Positions 36,369 through 47,443 of a stretch of DNA of 64,000 nucleotides are shown piece after piece. The stretch is from NCBI RefSeq assembly GCF_022539665.2, contig NC_081333.1, positions 3,348,001-3,412,000 on the forward strand. The letters are read 5' to 3'. A program made the position numbers and the translations under genes. Each line of letters opens with the position of its first letter. The first letter of the stretch is position 1. The notes beneath the pieces were generated by a model. It had not been told where the DNA came from and made no database searches. It worked only from the letters and a program-made list of their open reading frames with translations. Source of the stretch: Daphnia carinata (Eukaryota; Arthropoda; Branchiopoda; Diplostraca; Daphniidae).

Positions 36369-36879
36369 ATGGCGGACGATGAACTGCAAGCAATCAGGGC
36401 ACAGAGGATGGCCGCAATGCGTCAACAGCAACAACAGAACCACGGAGATCCGAATCAAGTATATTGGCTTGCGTTTTTAAATGAACAAGTTTTGTATTTC
36501 GTTGTCCTGTAGGCTGCCCAGAAACAAGAAGATGAAAGAAAGCAACAAGAGGATATGAAAAATAGCATCTTGTCACAAGTTCTTAATCAGCCTGCTAGAG
36601 CACGATGTAAGAAAAGTCTTTCCGATACAGCTTCTTGTTATTGTGGAAAGTTTTACTTCTTATGCATGTATTCTATCAGTGAACACTATTAGACTTGCTA
36701 AACCAGAAAAGGCAGCCATGGTGGAAAACTTGCTTGTTAATATGGCAAGACGAGGACAGATTGGAGGCCAGTTGGGGGAAACTGAACTTAAAGGTTTGCT
36801 GGAACAAGTAAGTCAGCAAACCAAACAAGAAACGACCGTCAAATTTGACCGGCGGCGAGCTGCGCTCGACGATGATTGA
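36369..36879 (+). CDS. PDCD5: Programmed cell death protein 5
   Basis: Three coding exons (36369-36458, 36513-36606, 36680-36879) give 127 residues; human PDCD5 has 125. The protein starts MADDELQAIRAQRMAAMRQQ. It continues with KQEDERKQQEDMKNSILSQV and LNTIRLAKPEKAAMVENLL, and ends ETTVKFDRRRAALDDD, matching the DNA-binding TFAR19/PDCD5 family throughout. The acceptor TTTTTTTAG abuts the start codon, so the 5' UTR lies on a separate exon. PDCD5 is a small helical protein linked to apoptosis, the TIP60 acetyltransferase and chaperonin CCT. Confidence 0.96.
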
Positions 36880-37265
36880 ATGAAAATACGAATTGGTTCT
36901 CTAGACCTTTTGGTTCTGTACATACTTTCCTTTTTGATGATTTGCTGAAAAAGTCTGAAATACACAGTCTTAAGCTTCTTCCAAATAAGTAGTTGCCTTC
37001 ATTGTTAAATCCAAGGCAAAAAAACAAAAACAGTGTTTGAAATGTAAAGCATAATTTATCAATCCTCTGGAAAATTCAAACTGGAAAATACAAAGCCATC
37101 ACATAAAGTTAGTTGTACAAATACAGAGGTATTTAAAGTAAGTGAAAACAAAAACGGACAAGCCGCTCTCATTCCGCCAAATTACGGATCACAGAAGTCA
37201 CGTAGTTTGCATTGAAGTACGAATATATCAAAGTTTTTGTTATGGTGGCGCAACTGGGTAAACAG

Positions 37266-39176
37266 CTAAACCTCGATTTGCTCAGCACCGTTGTTTCCTA
37301 ATATTACTAAAGATAAAATTACAACGCACTGATAGTAGGAAAGCAAATTACAATACCATTGTTCATTGTGAAGCCTTCTTTCACAACCGACAAAGGTAAG
37401 AAAATTGGCTGGGTATGAGTGGCTGGAGCACGGCACACTGGGCACTGGACGCAGCGCTTGGCACATAAAGAACAAGCAACAGCGTGACCGCAAGGACAGA
37501 AGACGGCCGAAATATCATCATCCATGCATATACGGCAAAGGAGCGCTTCTTGCAGCCGATTCAATTGTTCCCGTGTAGACTATGATCAACAGAAAATTCA
37601 TGTGCATAAGAACAACGTAATAGTAAAAAGAGGAAAAAATAAGTAAAATCAGACTTACTTTGCACGAGGAATCCGAGCAAGATGCCACACCAGTTGGGAA
37701 GCTCAAAGAAGGCGAGGAAGGAGCCGGAACTTGCGTATCTCCAGCCTGATAAAGGATTCGTCGAGCGTTATCGTATACCTCACGACAGGTGCGTTGAATG
37801 TCAAAGATATATTTCTTTCCTAGGATGAAACAAAAAAGAAAGCGGTCATTCTTGGTAAAGATAAAGGCTTCATTAGAACGCTACCAAGATCAGTATTTTC
37901 GTTGAAAAAAGATGCGATGGTGCCTTTCAAATCACGGACAAATTGAGAAGTTACTGCGCTGCGAACAGTCTCACAGCTGTAAAATGCATGCTTCTCTGTT
38001 ATAGACCGATACAATGCGATCGATGCCTGATAAGTCTCTAATTTAAGTGATGCACATTCGACGCCACCAAGATCGTTCCGATGCTTCAATAGAAAACGTA
38101 CGTTGTGATTCGTGGCAGCTTGAATTGCACAGAAAGGAACGCTTCAAGGAGAAAATTATCAGCTTCCTTTGTAGTGGAAATAAACTTTTAAAGATAAACA
38201 TTTACCTTAAGCGATGATCGCTTTCGATACTTGTTATGCATACACCTTGTGGGCTAACCGCTACAGTACTTTGGACCGATTCTCGCATAGATGCCCCGTG
38301 TTCGGCAAGTATCCAACGTGCCCGAAAAGTTTCAGTACCGTAGTCTTTTAACTGGCTAACTTCTTTCAACATCCAATACTCAGCCAAAGTAGCTGACATA
38401 CCCTAAAATCATGAAATAATTTTTATAAGGATTTCAACAAGCACTTTTGGGATTTCAAGAACCTTTAAGGTCTGATGTTGTTGAAGAATTCGTGCTATCC
38501 ACTCATCTCTGCTAGCTTGAAAAGATTCAAGGTCTCGAACAGTCACATGAGGAAAAAAACTGAGTAAATAAGATTCAGTCTGACAGGGCATCCCTGTTGC
38601 ATCTCCCATTTCAGATTGAGCTACAAGAGCACAAATCCGAACTGTTGGAGCAGGATCTGCAACTGACAACCTGCCTTCAATCAAATCCACTTTGGCTTGC
38701 AGATAGAATTGATGCCTATTTTCAATACAATCATTCAGAAAATTGAAAGAATTTGATAAATCTTTGATTTTGCCTTGTGGATTCTTGCAAGATGAGATGG
38801 GGAGGCACCCAAAACTTGACTCTCAACCTGAAACGGATGGCAGCTGGTTTGCCACCGTCAGTTGATGTTGGCCTAAAGGGGTGTGCATGAATTTCTTGTC
38901 GAATTTCATTCCGCAGATTGAGCCAGATTTCTTCTTTTCTAGCTGTTGTGAATTGGAGGCCAAAGTAATCTGATTCAATGATGCCAAGCTTTTGACACAC
39001 CTATTAAAGATATGGAAATATATCTGTTATCAAAATGTGACTGCATGACATTTGAGAAAGTAATTTGTTTTCACCTGGTTAAGACACTCCTGTCCTGTTG
39101 CTTTATGACTGAGGCGTACTTCAATAACTAAGTCCGCATTTTTGGTCGCATTCGGCTGAGCAACCAGGCACCACAT
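37266..39176 (-). CDS. Mylip: E3 ubiquitin ligase MYLIP/IDOL (FERM plus RING)
   Basis: Eight exons in minus order (39075-39176, 38774-39000, 38463-38715, 38206-38402, 37885-38141, 37659-37819, 37357-37579, 37266-37306) join to about 486 residues; human MYLIP has 445. The FERM domain has [39 protein letters not shown] and [20 protein letters not shown]. The C-terminal RING reads [20 protein letters not shown] then CPVC. MYLIP ubiquitinates LDL receptor family proteins and myosin regulatory light chain. Intron 2 (58 bp, 38716-38773) appears to begin with GC rather than GT. The last 41-nt exon is inferred from splice signals and phase; if exon 7 is read through instead, the protein ends at 37319. 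Confidence 0.94.
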
Positions 39177-39351
39177 TTTTTTTTTGCGTTTAAGTTGATC
39201 AGTTTCGAATCTTCTAATTTCCACAATATATCTGAGTTATCGGAGAATAATGAACGCCAACCTCTAACGCTTTCGTTTCTCATCGAAAAATAATCGAATA
39301 GCTTCTTCTGCTTGTTATTTTACGGTAAAGTTCTTTTATTCAGGGTAGGGT

Positions 39352-39866
39352 ATGGGAGGAGAAACAGCTGATCTGGTTGCTAGGCCGTTCTTGATCCAAT
39401 GGCCACGTTGTATACCATTCGGACCGCCTCAAGAAACAAAGATTTTAAATCTCAAACACGCCCCTTTATTTACAAACGAATTTTACAAACGAATTTCGCA
39501 AACAGTTGGGCACCACCACAAAGGAAATGTAATAAAAGTGTTGAGCATAAAAGGACGTACTGGACACAATAGGCTGATGGATTACTTAAATTACTTTGCA
39601 GACAATCATCGGAAGAACTTGTTGGATTGCCGCTTCAATTAGATTTGAATCAAAACTTTCTCTTGCAATTTTCGCACCTTTCACGCAGAGAGAAAGCTTA
39701 TTCGTGGGCCATTATGGAAAACTTTCATAGTCCAGTTCCCATTGAGGTATCTTTTAAAAAAATAATAAAAAAAGAAGAAGATAAATGTGTACGGATAACG
39801 ATTTTAAATGGATTAAAGGTACAAATCTATGGGGTGGGAGTTCCCCTTCTTTATCAGACTGAGTAG
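39352..39866 (+). CDS. Small unrecognised protein
   Basis: The ATG at 39352 follows a TTATTCAG acceptor-like site by only a few bases. Exon 1 (39352-39539) encodes ADLVARPFLIQWPRCIPFGP and onward. A 62-bp intron (donor GTTGAG, acceptor TTTGCAG) leads to exon 2 from 39602, which continues EELVGLPLQLDLNQNFLLQF. A second possible intron (39747-39818, donor GTATCT, acceptor TTAAAG) removes a Lys-rich stretch and gives the ending VQIYGVGVPLLYQTE, for 126 residues. Without it the frame also stays open and gives 150 residues. I do not recognise the family. The start is 175 bp from the divergent Mylip start. There is no signal peptide and no clear membrane segment. Confidence 0.55.
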
Positions 39867-40606
39867 TCCCAAAAAAATGGCGCCTTTGAGCTGAATTAAA
39901 GAAAACTTAAGACCTAAGGAACAATGAAATATTGCATCAAAAATCATTTTGGATTTTAAGGAACATGAATAATCCTTTTGTTAAAGACAAGGAGACCTGA
40001 ACCGGCCTTGCTCGTGCTGATAACATACGTACATAACAAGGGCGTTTTTTAATGAAATTGGATCTGCTTTTCTTCATTGTCGTTCATCTCTAATTTCTTG
40101 GAGTATCATGATGACATTTCGGAAAATATGGTTGTAGGACTATTGACAAAAAGAAGTGCTCTGTTTTTTTATATATTTTTTTGACGCAATTGCTGTAAGT
40201 GTAGACAGAATCAAGTTGCGGTCATTTGAACGACGAAGAATTTTGAGACACATGCGCTGATTTTAAATTTTTTTTAACGAAACCATTTCCTTTGCAAAAA
40301 AAAACATACGCAACGACGAACAAGGCCACGTTTGCGAGCAGAATCCAGAAAGTTGAACCACGCGTTCGAAGTATTGCGCATCTCTTCATGTGGGGCCACG
40401 TTGTGGCCCTTGATGAATCATTCCCAGGCGATCATCATCCCGTTGAATCATCACTCCACGCATCTTACTCGATAGATGGCGTTCGCTTCTGTTAAAAACA
40501 AAACAAAGGTGTGGGTTAGTTAATCGATAGCTGTCAATTTATATGCATGTTTGTTTAGTTTTCTGTGACACCATATATAACATATCTACTTATCTGCTGA
40601 ATAAAT
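39867..40606. other. Intergenic, upstream of the RhoGAP gene
   Basis: No supported gene. A frame at 40292-40495 is open but resembles nothing and lacks supporting splice signals. The region probably contains the promoter and 5' UTR of the downstream gene. Confidence 0.5.
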
Positions 40607-43567
40607 ATGGCTTATGAGCAGGAAGACCTGTATGAGAATGTGGTCTTCCGGAATTCGCAAATCGTTTATCCTCCAGATATGGCCAGCCACTTGACACCGA
40701 CGAGTGTAGCCGATTCAAGGATATTTCGGTCGGATCCATGTCAAGAAACCTCGAAGCCTACTCGACCTCGCCAGAGTGTTTTAGATGCCTTTGATCCGGT
40801 ACTACAGAGGAAATCTGTGGCATCGTCAAGTCGTCCAAAGCCCTCAGAAGTGTTAAAATTGAGTCATATTGACTTCACCGATCACTCTGAGCCACCTCCA
40901 TTGCCCAAAAGGAATGCTAGCTTTAAGGTTCACCAGTATGACCCTGTAGCTATTGAAAATGGAAGAGTTGAATTCCAGACAAAGCAAGAAAAAGTTCCAG
41001 CAGTGGTTTTACCATGTGGTGAATCATCAACCACCAGTGAAGAAGAGGAAGAACTTCCTGCTTGCCCATCTGCACCCAAAAATGCAACACATAAGGAGAA
41101 GGTTAAAGTACTGATGAATAAAGTTGCTAACGTAGATTGGTTGACAGGGCGCAAGAGATATTCCACTACCACTATGCCACATATCAAAGAATCAGACATG
41201 ACAGAGTCTGGAACAACACAATCATTGAAGCTTGGTACCACTGATACTTTAGGCCATGCAGGAATGCTTAACTGGAGCACAAGTGGAAGTAAAAAGGATC
41301 TGCAGAACTTGTGGACTGAACTAAAGAACCGTGTTTTGAGCGCATTCACCGGCCAAACAACCGAGGCACCCATTTACGTGATAAATCTAGAAAAACTTGT
41401 GTCAATAGGTCTCTCAGGCACAGAGGAGTCACTCTTCTTTGAGCTAGCACATTCTAAAGAAAAATCCAAGCTCATTATAACTGTAAATACTGCAAAAGAA
41501 CGCTTTAAGTGGATGGAATGGATATTAGAATCTGCTTACGGAGATTTATTCTCTTCCGAATTGCGGAAGTGCTTTACTCGAAGCGGTCGGGTATTTATCA
41601 AAGATGGCATAACTGGTGAATGGCAAATAGCTTGGCTGCTTATCCAATCCTACAGCAAAAAACTTTGGGTCAAAAAAACAGCTGGCCTAATCGTCTGTGA
41701 AGATTTACGTAAGGTTCACTCAGTGTCTCAGTTGAGCGATGGCGGGGGTAGTCCTTACGCCCTTCAAGTTGGTTCACCAATAGTTATCCATTGGCCAGAC
41801 CACACCTGCTACATCCAAAGTGATCTCAAAGCTGAGACAGAAGCATGGTTTCTTCTTAGCCGCGCTGTGGCACTTCAATCTGGCACCGATTTGGAAGATC
41901 ACCAACTAACAGCAGACGATGTTCCTGTTTTGGTGGAATGTTGTATTAAATTCATTGAAACCTATGGTATGCTTACCGAGGGTATTTATAGAAGGAGTGG
42001 AGTTCAATCTAAAATCAACCGATTGCTCGTCGGACTTCGCTATGACGCTTGGAATGTCCACATCTCGTGCGAAGAGTACACTGAACACGACGTTGCTAAC
42101 GTCCTGAAACGGTTTTTTCGCACGTTACCTGAGCCGTTGCTCACAAATGAGCTCTATTCCCAGTGGATTGACGGGCTGGCCCTGGAAAGTCACGAACATC
42201 AGTTGGAACTCTACAAGCATCTAATCAGTGGGCTGCCACATGTTAATAGGCGAACCCTACGCAAACTCCTTGGTCATCTACACGCAGTACAAAATAAATG
42301 CGAAAAGAACTTGATGTCAGTCAGTAATTTGGCAGCCCTTTGGGGGCCTAATTTGATGACTGTCGAAAGTGCACGTGACCATACTTCGAACTTCAGGTAC
42401 GATTAAAAATTTTTACTTGAGAAAAATTATTGTTACCATTAACCCGCCTCGATTTTTTTGCAGTCACACGAACGCTGAAACGGACGTAGTACTTCAATTG
42501 ATTCAGTATTATCCCTGGCTTTTTGACGTTGATCGGGAAAAGTTGGCGGTAAATGATCAGATCTCGGAAATGCAAGAAAGGTTAGAACAGGGTGCGTTTG
42601 CCAAAAAAACTGCAGGAGATATTCGTACGTGGATCTTTAGCGAAATGATAGACCAAGATATCGCCGTCGAGGTTAGTTTTCAATGTTATCAGCGTAGATG
42701 GAGTAAATCGTAAATGACGCTGTTTCCCCCACAGATAGGACCAAGGGTAAAAGTTTGCGACGTCATACCTGGATTACGACCAGCCCACCATAAAGCAAAT
42801 AGTGCTATCCTGATGGAGTCTATATGTCAGGGTGATCTCAGAAGACCGCTTCAGTTCAAAGAGTTATTACTTCCGGCTTTACTCAAATGGGCGGACTGGT
42901 CTGAAGAGTATCGCAAAGATAATCAACTTGTTTTTGGCCAACATCCCACCATTGCGAAGCTCTGTGATAACGACAAGGTGAGATGTTGAAACTTTTATGA
43001 TACTTCCTTTAACCTCGATGATCAACATTCATGTTTCACAGAGTTTGTCACCCAAATCTATTTTCGAGGTCCATTACTCCGGACCCAAAAACAAAGGTTT
43101 CCGACAGTGTCCTTTTGAATTCTGTCAAGCCAGATTTACCCTTCTCAAAGATCTGAAGGTTAATTTTGCTTCTGTCGTAATTCAATGCAAAAAGTTAATA
43201 AAAAAACACAATCTTATAATAGAATCATACCATATACGGTCGTTGGGATTTGGAGAATATCTTGTGGTACCTTGGAAGCGATTCAAGGCGCAACGCTCCC
43301 ACAAAGTAATAAGCTTTTCGCTTACCAAGAAGCTAACTGACCTAAACTGCAAAATCTTTCTTTCCAGGTGGTGCATTACCTTTATCGAGCGAGATGTTCC
43401 TGTGCCCAAAAAGTATGGAAGAAGCGGTGTCACATGCTGCAATAATTTGTTAATGAGTTCTTTTCTTTTCCCTAAAGGGGCCACCTGTTTCTTGGTCATT
43501 GTATGGCTTTCGCAATGGAGACCGACTACTTGACGTTTCTGAAATCTCTCATCCTTACCGAATTTGA
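40607..43567 (+). CDS. ARAP-like RhoGAP with PH and Ras-association domains (RhoGAP15B-like)
   Basis: Six exons (40607-42396, 42464-42671, 42735-42977, 43042-43158, 43368-43412, 43478-43567) join to about 830 residues. A disordered N-terminus of about 200 residues comes first. Next are two PH-like regions (near 220-310, ending WMEWILESAYGD, and near 320-430, with VFIKDGITGEWQIAW). The RhoGAP domain follows (about 435-630), with the arginine finger in TEGIYRRSGVQSKIN and NLAALWGPNLM. A Ras-association-like part has DLRRPLQFKELLLPALLKW, and a short C-terminal PH-like remnant has PPVSWSLYGFRNGDRLLDV. This is the order of the C-terminal half of ARAP proteins, but no ArfGAP or ankyrin repeats are present. 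It should stimulate GTP hydrolysis by Rho GTPases. The stop comes soon after the last motif. Confidence 0.85.
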
Positions 43568-44273
43568 GGGTGGCCTTTCGGGATTCGTCGTTTGACGACA
43601 GCCACAGATATTTCAGATGCACACATTTTCCAAATCATCAGATACTTATTCGCAGAACAAAAAACTATAGTCTATCTTACACATCTCTACGGGACGAAGA
43701 TGTCCTGAAGAGGAAATTTTCGACAATGATGTTTTATCGGCAAACATTTACGACATCCAGGAATGTTTCTCACGCCATCAACTGCAATATATACTTAAGT
43801 TAAATTTCTGTAACTAGAAATTGAACGCACTAGCGATTTCTCGCTCACATATTTGGGTTTTATAATACCTTTTCCGTGCAATTTTTATGCCATTTCACCG
43901 AACGTCCCCTGTATCAGAAGAGTTGGAAGTGGAAGCGTTGAATTGAAGTTAAATCCTTTTCTCTCTGGTGGTCAGGCAGACGTTTTCTTTCCATAGTTCT
44001 CAAGAATATTTGGGACCACCAAGTGATTTTTTTTAAAACTCTGATCTTAAAATCCTTTTCTCGTTAAAGAAAACGATTTGCTGTTTCTAAATGTTAGGCA
44101 CAGAACATGAAAAGAAAAGCCAAATACACATTATAATTTTAAATGGTAAATAAAAACAAAAATCCCGATTGGACGTGTTCATATTTACAAAATTTTTGTA
44201 CAAATCTGAGTTTTGGTATGAAATGACCACAGTGGTGTATGATAATTACTGAAAAAGTGAAAGCTTTCCTCGA
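43568..44273. other. Convergent 3' regions of the RhoGAP and RFWD3 genes
   Basis: About 700 bp between convergent stop codons. No coding exon is visible; AT-rich sequence compatible with 3' UTRs. Confidence 0.55.
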
Positions 44274-46589
44274 TCATGTCCACTTGTAGAAACGTGCATT
44301 CTTTTCGGACAAGGCGGCAACAAAATGGACGCCATTAACGCGGATAGGAAGGAGATCCAGAACAGGATCTGAACAGGGCAGTTTTTGAAGCACTGCTGAC
44401 GAGTTAACATCCCACAGCGAAATACACTGTGCAGCCTCCTGATGGGCAGCCACTATTAACTGCTTACCTAAAACAATAATTAAATCAAACGCAACAATTG
44501 ATATGTCGAATGGTTAGGGTACAAAGGTGGATTAATGTCGAAATGAATCGGTTACTACCTTCAGTGGAGCCTGGAGCAGTAAGGAGGCACGAACGCGAAA
44601 GCAACTTTTGTTGTGTTCCAGCTTGAATAGTCGTAATGGCATGACTACTGCAAATACCATTGGACGAATCGCTGCCCAGAATGGTCCACGAAGGAGCACA
44701 GACAGTATGGCGAGCCTAGTTCAGTCATCAGGTAACATGATTCAAGATTCATAAAAAAAATATGTTAAATAATAATGAATAGTTACCTGCGGATGAGCGT
44801 TGCTGGGCCTGGAAGACGCAAGAAAATGGCGTGTTTCTGGTTCAACGCAAAGCGACGTAAACGATCCATCCAAAGGCAGCGGATGTGCAACAAAGCCGTC
44901 TGTTCGTGACTCGTGAAAGACGCACGACTGTAGACGTTGAACGAAGAGCCCGCCTCTTGGGAAAGTAGTCACCGGACTAGAAATAAGAAATACAATATTT
45001 AATCCGGATTACTATGATGGCCGACTGACAGAGATGTCAAACTCACCTGAACGGAAGGTACGCAAGGCCTGTGACAGGTGACATACTACTTGGCTCCGAC
45101 CAGCAGTCAACTGCATCACCGGGCTTTCTGGTATCATAGAGCAAGACTTTTCCAGTACCCGTTCCAACGAAAAACTGGTATTTATTGTCGGCATTCCAAG
45201 CGCAACTCCAAAGAGGCGAATCGCAGGAATACGAAGTAACTGCAATGTCACTATGGACGTTTACCAGCTTGGCCGTTTTATCTAACGAAACTGTTAAAAG
45301 CAGATCGTTTTGTTCCAAGTGGAAAGCCATGTCGCGGATGGGTTTCCTGTGAACGGCAATGTAGCCAACGGTACGAAATCCTCCCAAAGCGTTCACTTTC
45401 TTGACACCAGTGCCCGTCAAATGCGAGTTTGTTCCAGCATAAGACACTACTAGTAGTGTTAAATGCTCGCTATAGGACATGACGCGGCATTGACCTTCTT
45501 TACACAGTTCTAATGTAGAATCAAGAACTAGACGGCGGCCTAAGATTCCAGGAGGCTGAGACCCAAATAGAGGACCTGCCCCTGCTAAAGGTAACTCAGC
45601 ACCCTGGCCGCTGGCTGCTAAACAGGCCCCTGACAGGGCTGCCCGACATTGCTGGAGTTCGTGTTGCAATCGTAATATATCTTGCTCTTTGGCTGTCATT
45701 TGAATCTGAAGTTTGTGGTATTCTAATTCTAGCCTACGTCGATTTTCTTTTTCGTGCTCCAGCGCTGCCAAGGCCCTGTCTCTTTCTGTGGTATCTATTG
45801 CCTGCAATTAACCAATCCAAATTAATTATTTAAAAAGGCTTTCTAGATGAGTAATTATTACCTTTAAATTTCTAACATAAATAGGTCTAATATCCTTCTT
45901 TTGAGCTGATTCATTGCACTGGGGACACCTGGCTCCCTTACCACCAGAGTGAACCCAGCGTTCTATGCAAGCTTGGCCAAACAAATGTCCACATTTTAAA
46001 GAGACAACTCTGTGAGATCCAGAATTGCTCCAAACATCAAAACAAACTGGGCAAACCTATAGAAATGCCAAAAGTATGAGATTAATTTCTTTGAAATCAT
46101 ATACTTGGGAGCAAACATACTTGACCATCTTCTTCATCTTCAACTATAGATTTGTCTTTTTTTTCTAAAAGGAAACCTCCTTCAGCATCTGATTTAGCTT
46201 TTCTTAAAGGGGGTCCAGCCTCTTCCATTTCCTCCTCCTCATTATCTTCATCTGTACAACAAGAAAAATTACATAAATAATTGCAATATTAGTTACGAGC
46301 AAAAAACAAATCTAGTTATACCTCTAGCTCTGCGGCGTCTACTTGTAATCAATATGGGAGACAATGGTCCATTATTCTCTGTTAAACTCTGCCGACTATC
46401 CTGATCCGTATGAACCTCATTGGTCACGTCCGATTCCACTGAGCCAATTCTATTTTCCGTAGAGGCAGTTTGGACAACAATAACACTTGCTCTTTGGTTA
46501 CGTTGTTCAAGTGAGGGACCTGCAACTTGGACTTCTACCGGATCAGCAGCAGTTAGCCTTGCTGCAAATTCGTCAAAGTCACTGGCCAT
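44274..46589 (-). CDS. RFWD3: E3 ubiquitin ligase RFWD3
   Basis: Seven exons in minus order (46322-46589, 46121-46251, 45862-46056, 45047-45801, 44787-44976, 44559-44715, 44274-44467) join to 629 residues; human RFWD3 has 774. A disordered acidic N-terminus precedes a RING domain (CPVCFDVWSNSGSHRVV, then CGHLFGQACIERW and CPQC). A coiled coil follows (RALAALEHEKENRRRLELEY). The C-terminal WD40-like propeller includes RKPIRDMAFHLEQNDLLLTV and SPLWSCAWNADNKYQFFVGT and ends FVAALSEKNARFYKWT. RFWD3 ubiquitinates RPA and RAD51 at stalled replication forks and DNA crosslinks and binds RPA through its propeller. The N-terminal SQ-rich part of vertebrates is shorter here. Confidence 0.95.
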
Positions 46590-47443
46590 ACTTAAGTTAT
46601 TTTACTAAGCTTTGATTAACACATTGGGTATGCACGGAACGATAAATAAATTAAAAGAAAAACGAAATGGGAGAGTAGTAGTTGGTCAACAAAACTTATC
46701 ATAAAAGAAATTTTCATTCACTACTACGCCATCTTTGAGATGTTGGCAAACAATACTGAAAAAGTAATAGGTGGCGCTTTTGTCGACTAGCACAGAGCCA
46801 AGAACTTTGCGGGAAATGCAAAATCATTTTATAAATACTCACGGCATATGAGATTAAATTAAAAATGGCAAATTATACTAGGGCAAAAAAATTTTAATTG
46901 AATTTTTAGCTTATGGAAAGGGTGACTTTCTGACGTGGATGATACCTTAATCGTTTGCTTATTTCTATCAACCAAAGCTCAACTATATAAAGGCTAAAGA
47001 CACTAACAAATTGCTTAATCCATTATTCAGCGGGTTATTAATCTCAACAATTAGTTACCACGTGTTCGATGTGAAAAAAAGTGGAATTCACGGTTAGCAA
47101 AGATCTCCTAGCACAAATGCCGAAGTTAGTGTTGTGAAATTTCTCACTTGCAGCCATTGTTTAAAAAATAACATAAAAAATGAATAAAGTACGTAGAGCT
47201 TACCATTTATGGTGAGCAATCGAAGTTCGAAAATCTAATTCCTGTTGTGTAACGTAAGTCACTGTCCAGATAATTGCTGTCACTTCGTTAGATAATAGAT
47301 TCCAACTTCCAACAGGAATAGTGGGATGGCAGAAAGATATTACAGAAGGCGGAGATTAATTACTAGTATAAATACTCAAGGTTTCATCATTAACCGTCCA
47401 GCTAAAGCATATGAATTGCTTTCACTCACACGGCTTACCCATC
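46590..47443. other. Divergent promoter region of RFWD3 and the first nrf-6-like gene
   Basis: No gene supported over about 850 bp. An in-frame ATG at 47411 lies upstream of the preferred start of the next gene. A TATATAA-like element near 46983 may belong to that gene's promoter. Confidence 0.45.

Noticed and set aside
39747-39818. Reading the Lys-rich stretch of the orphan gene as coding
   Set aside because: It is flanked by a good donor and acceptor and is 72 nt long, so both readings stay in frame; intron removal looks more likely but was not proven.
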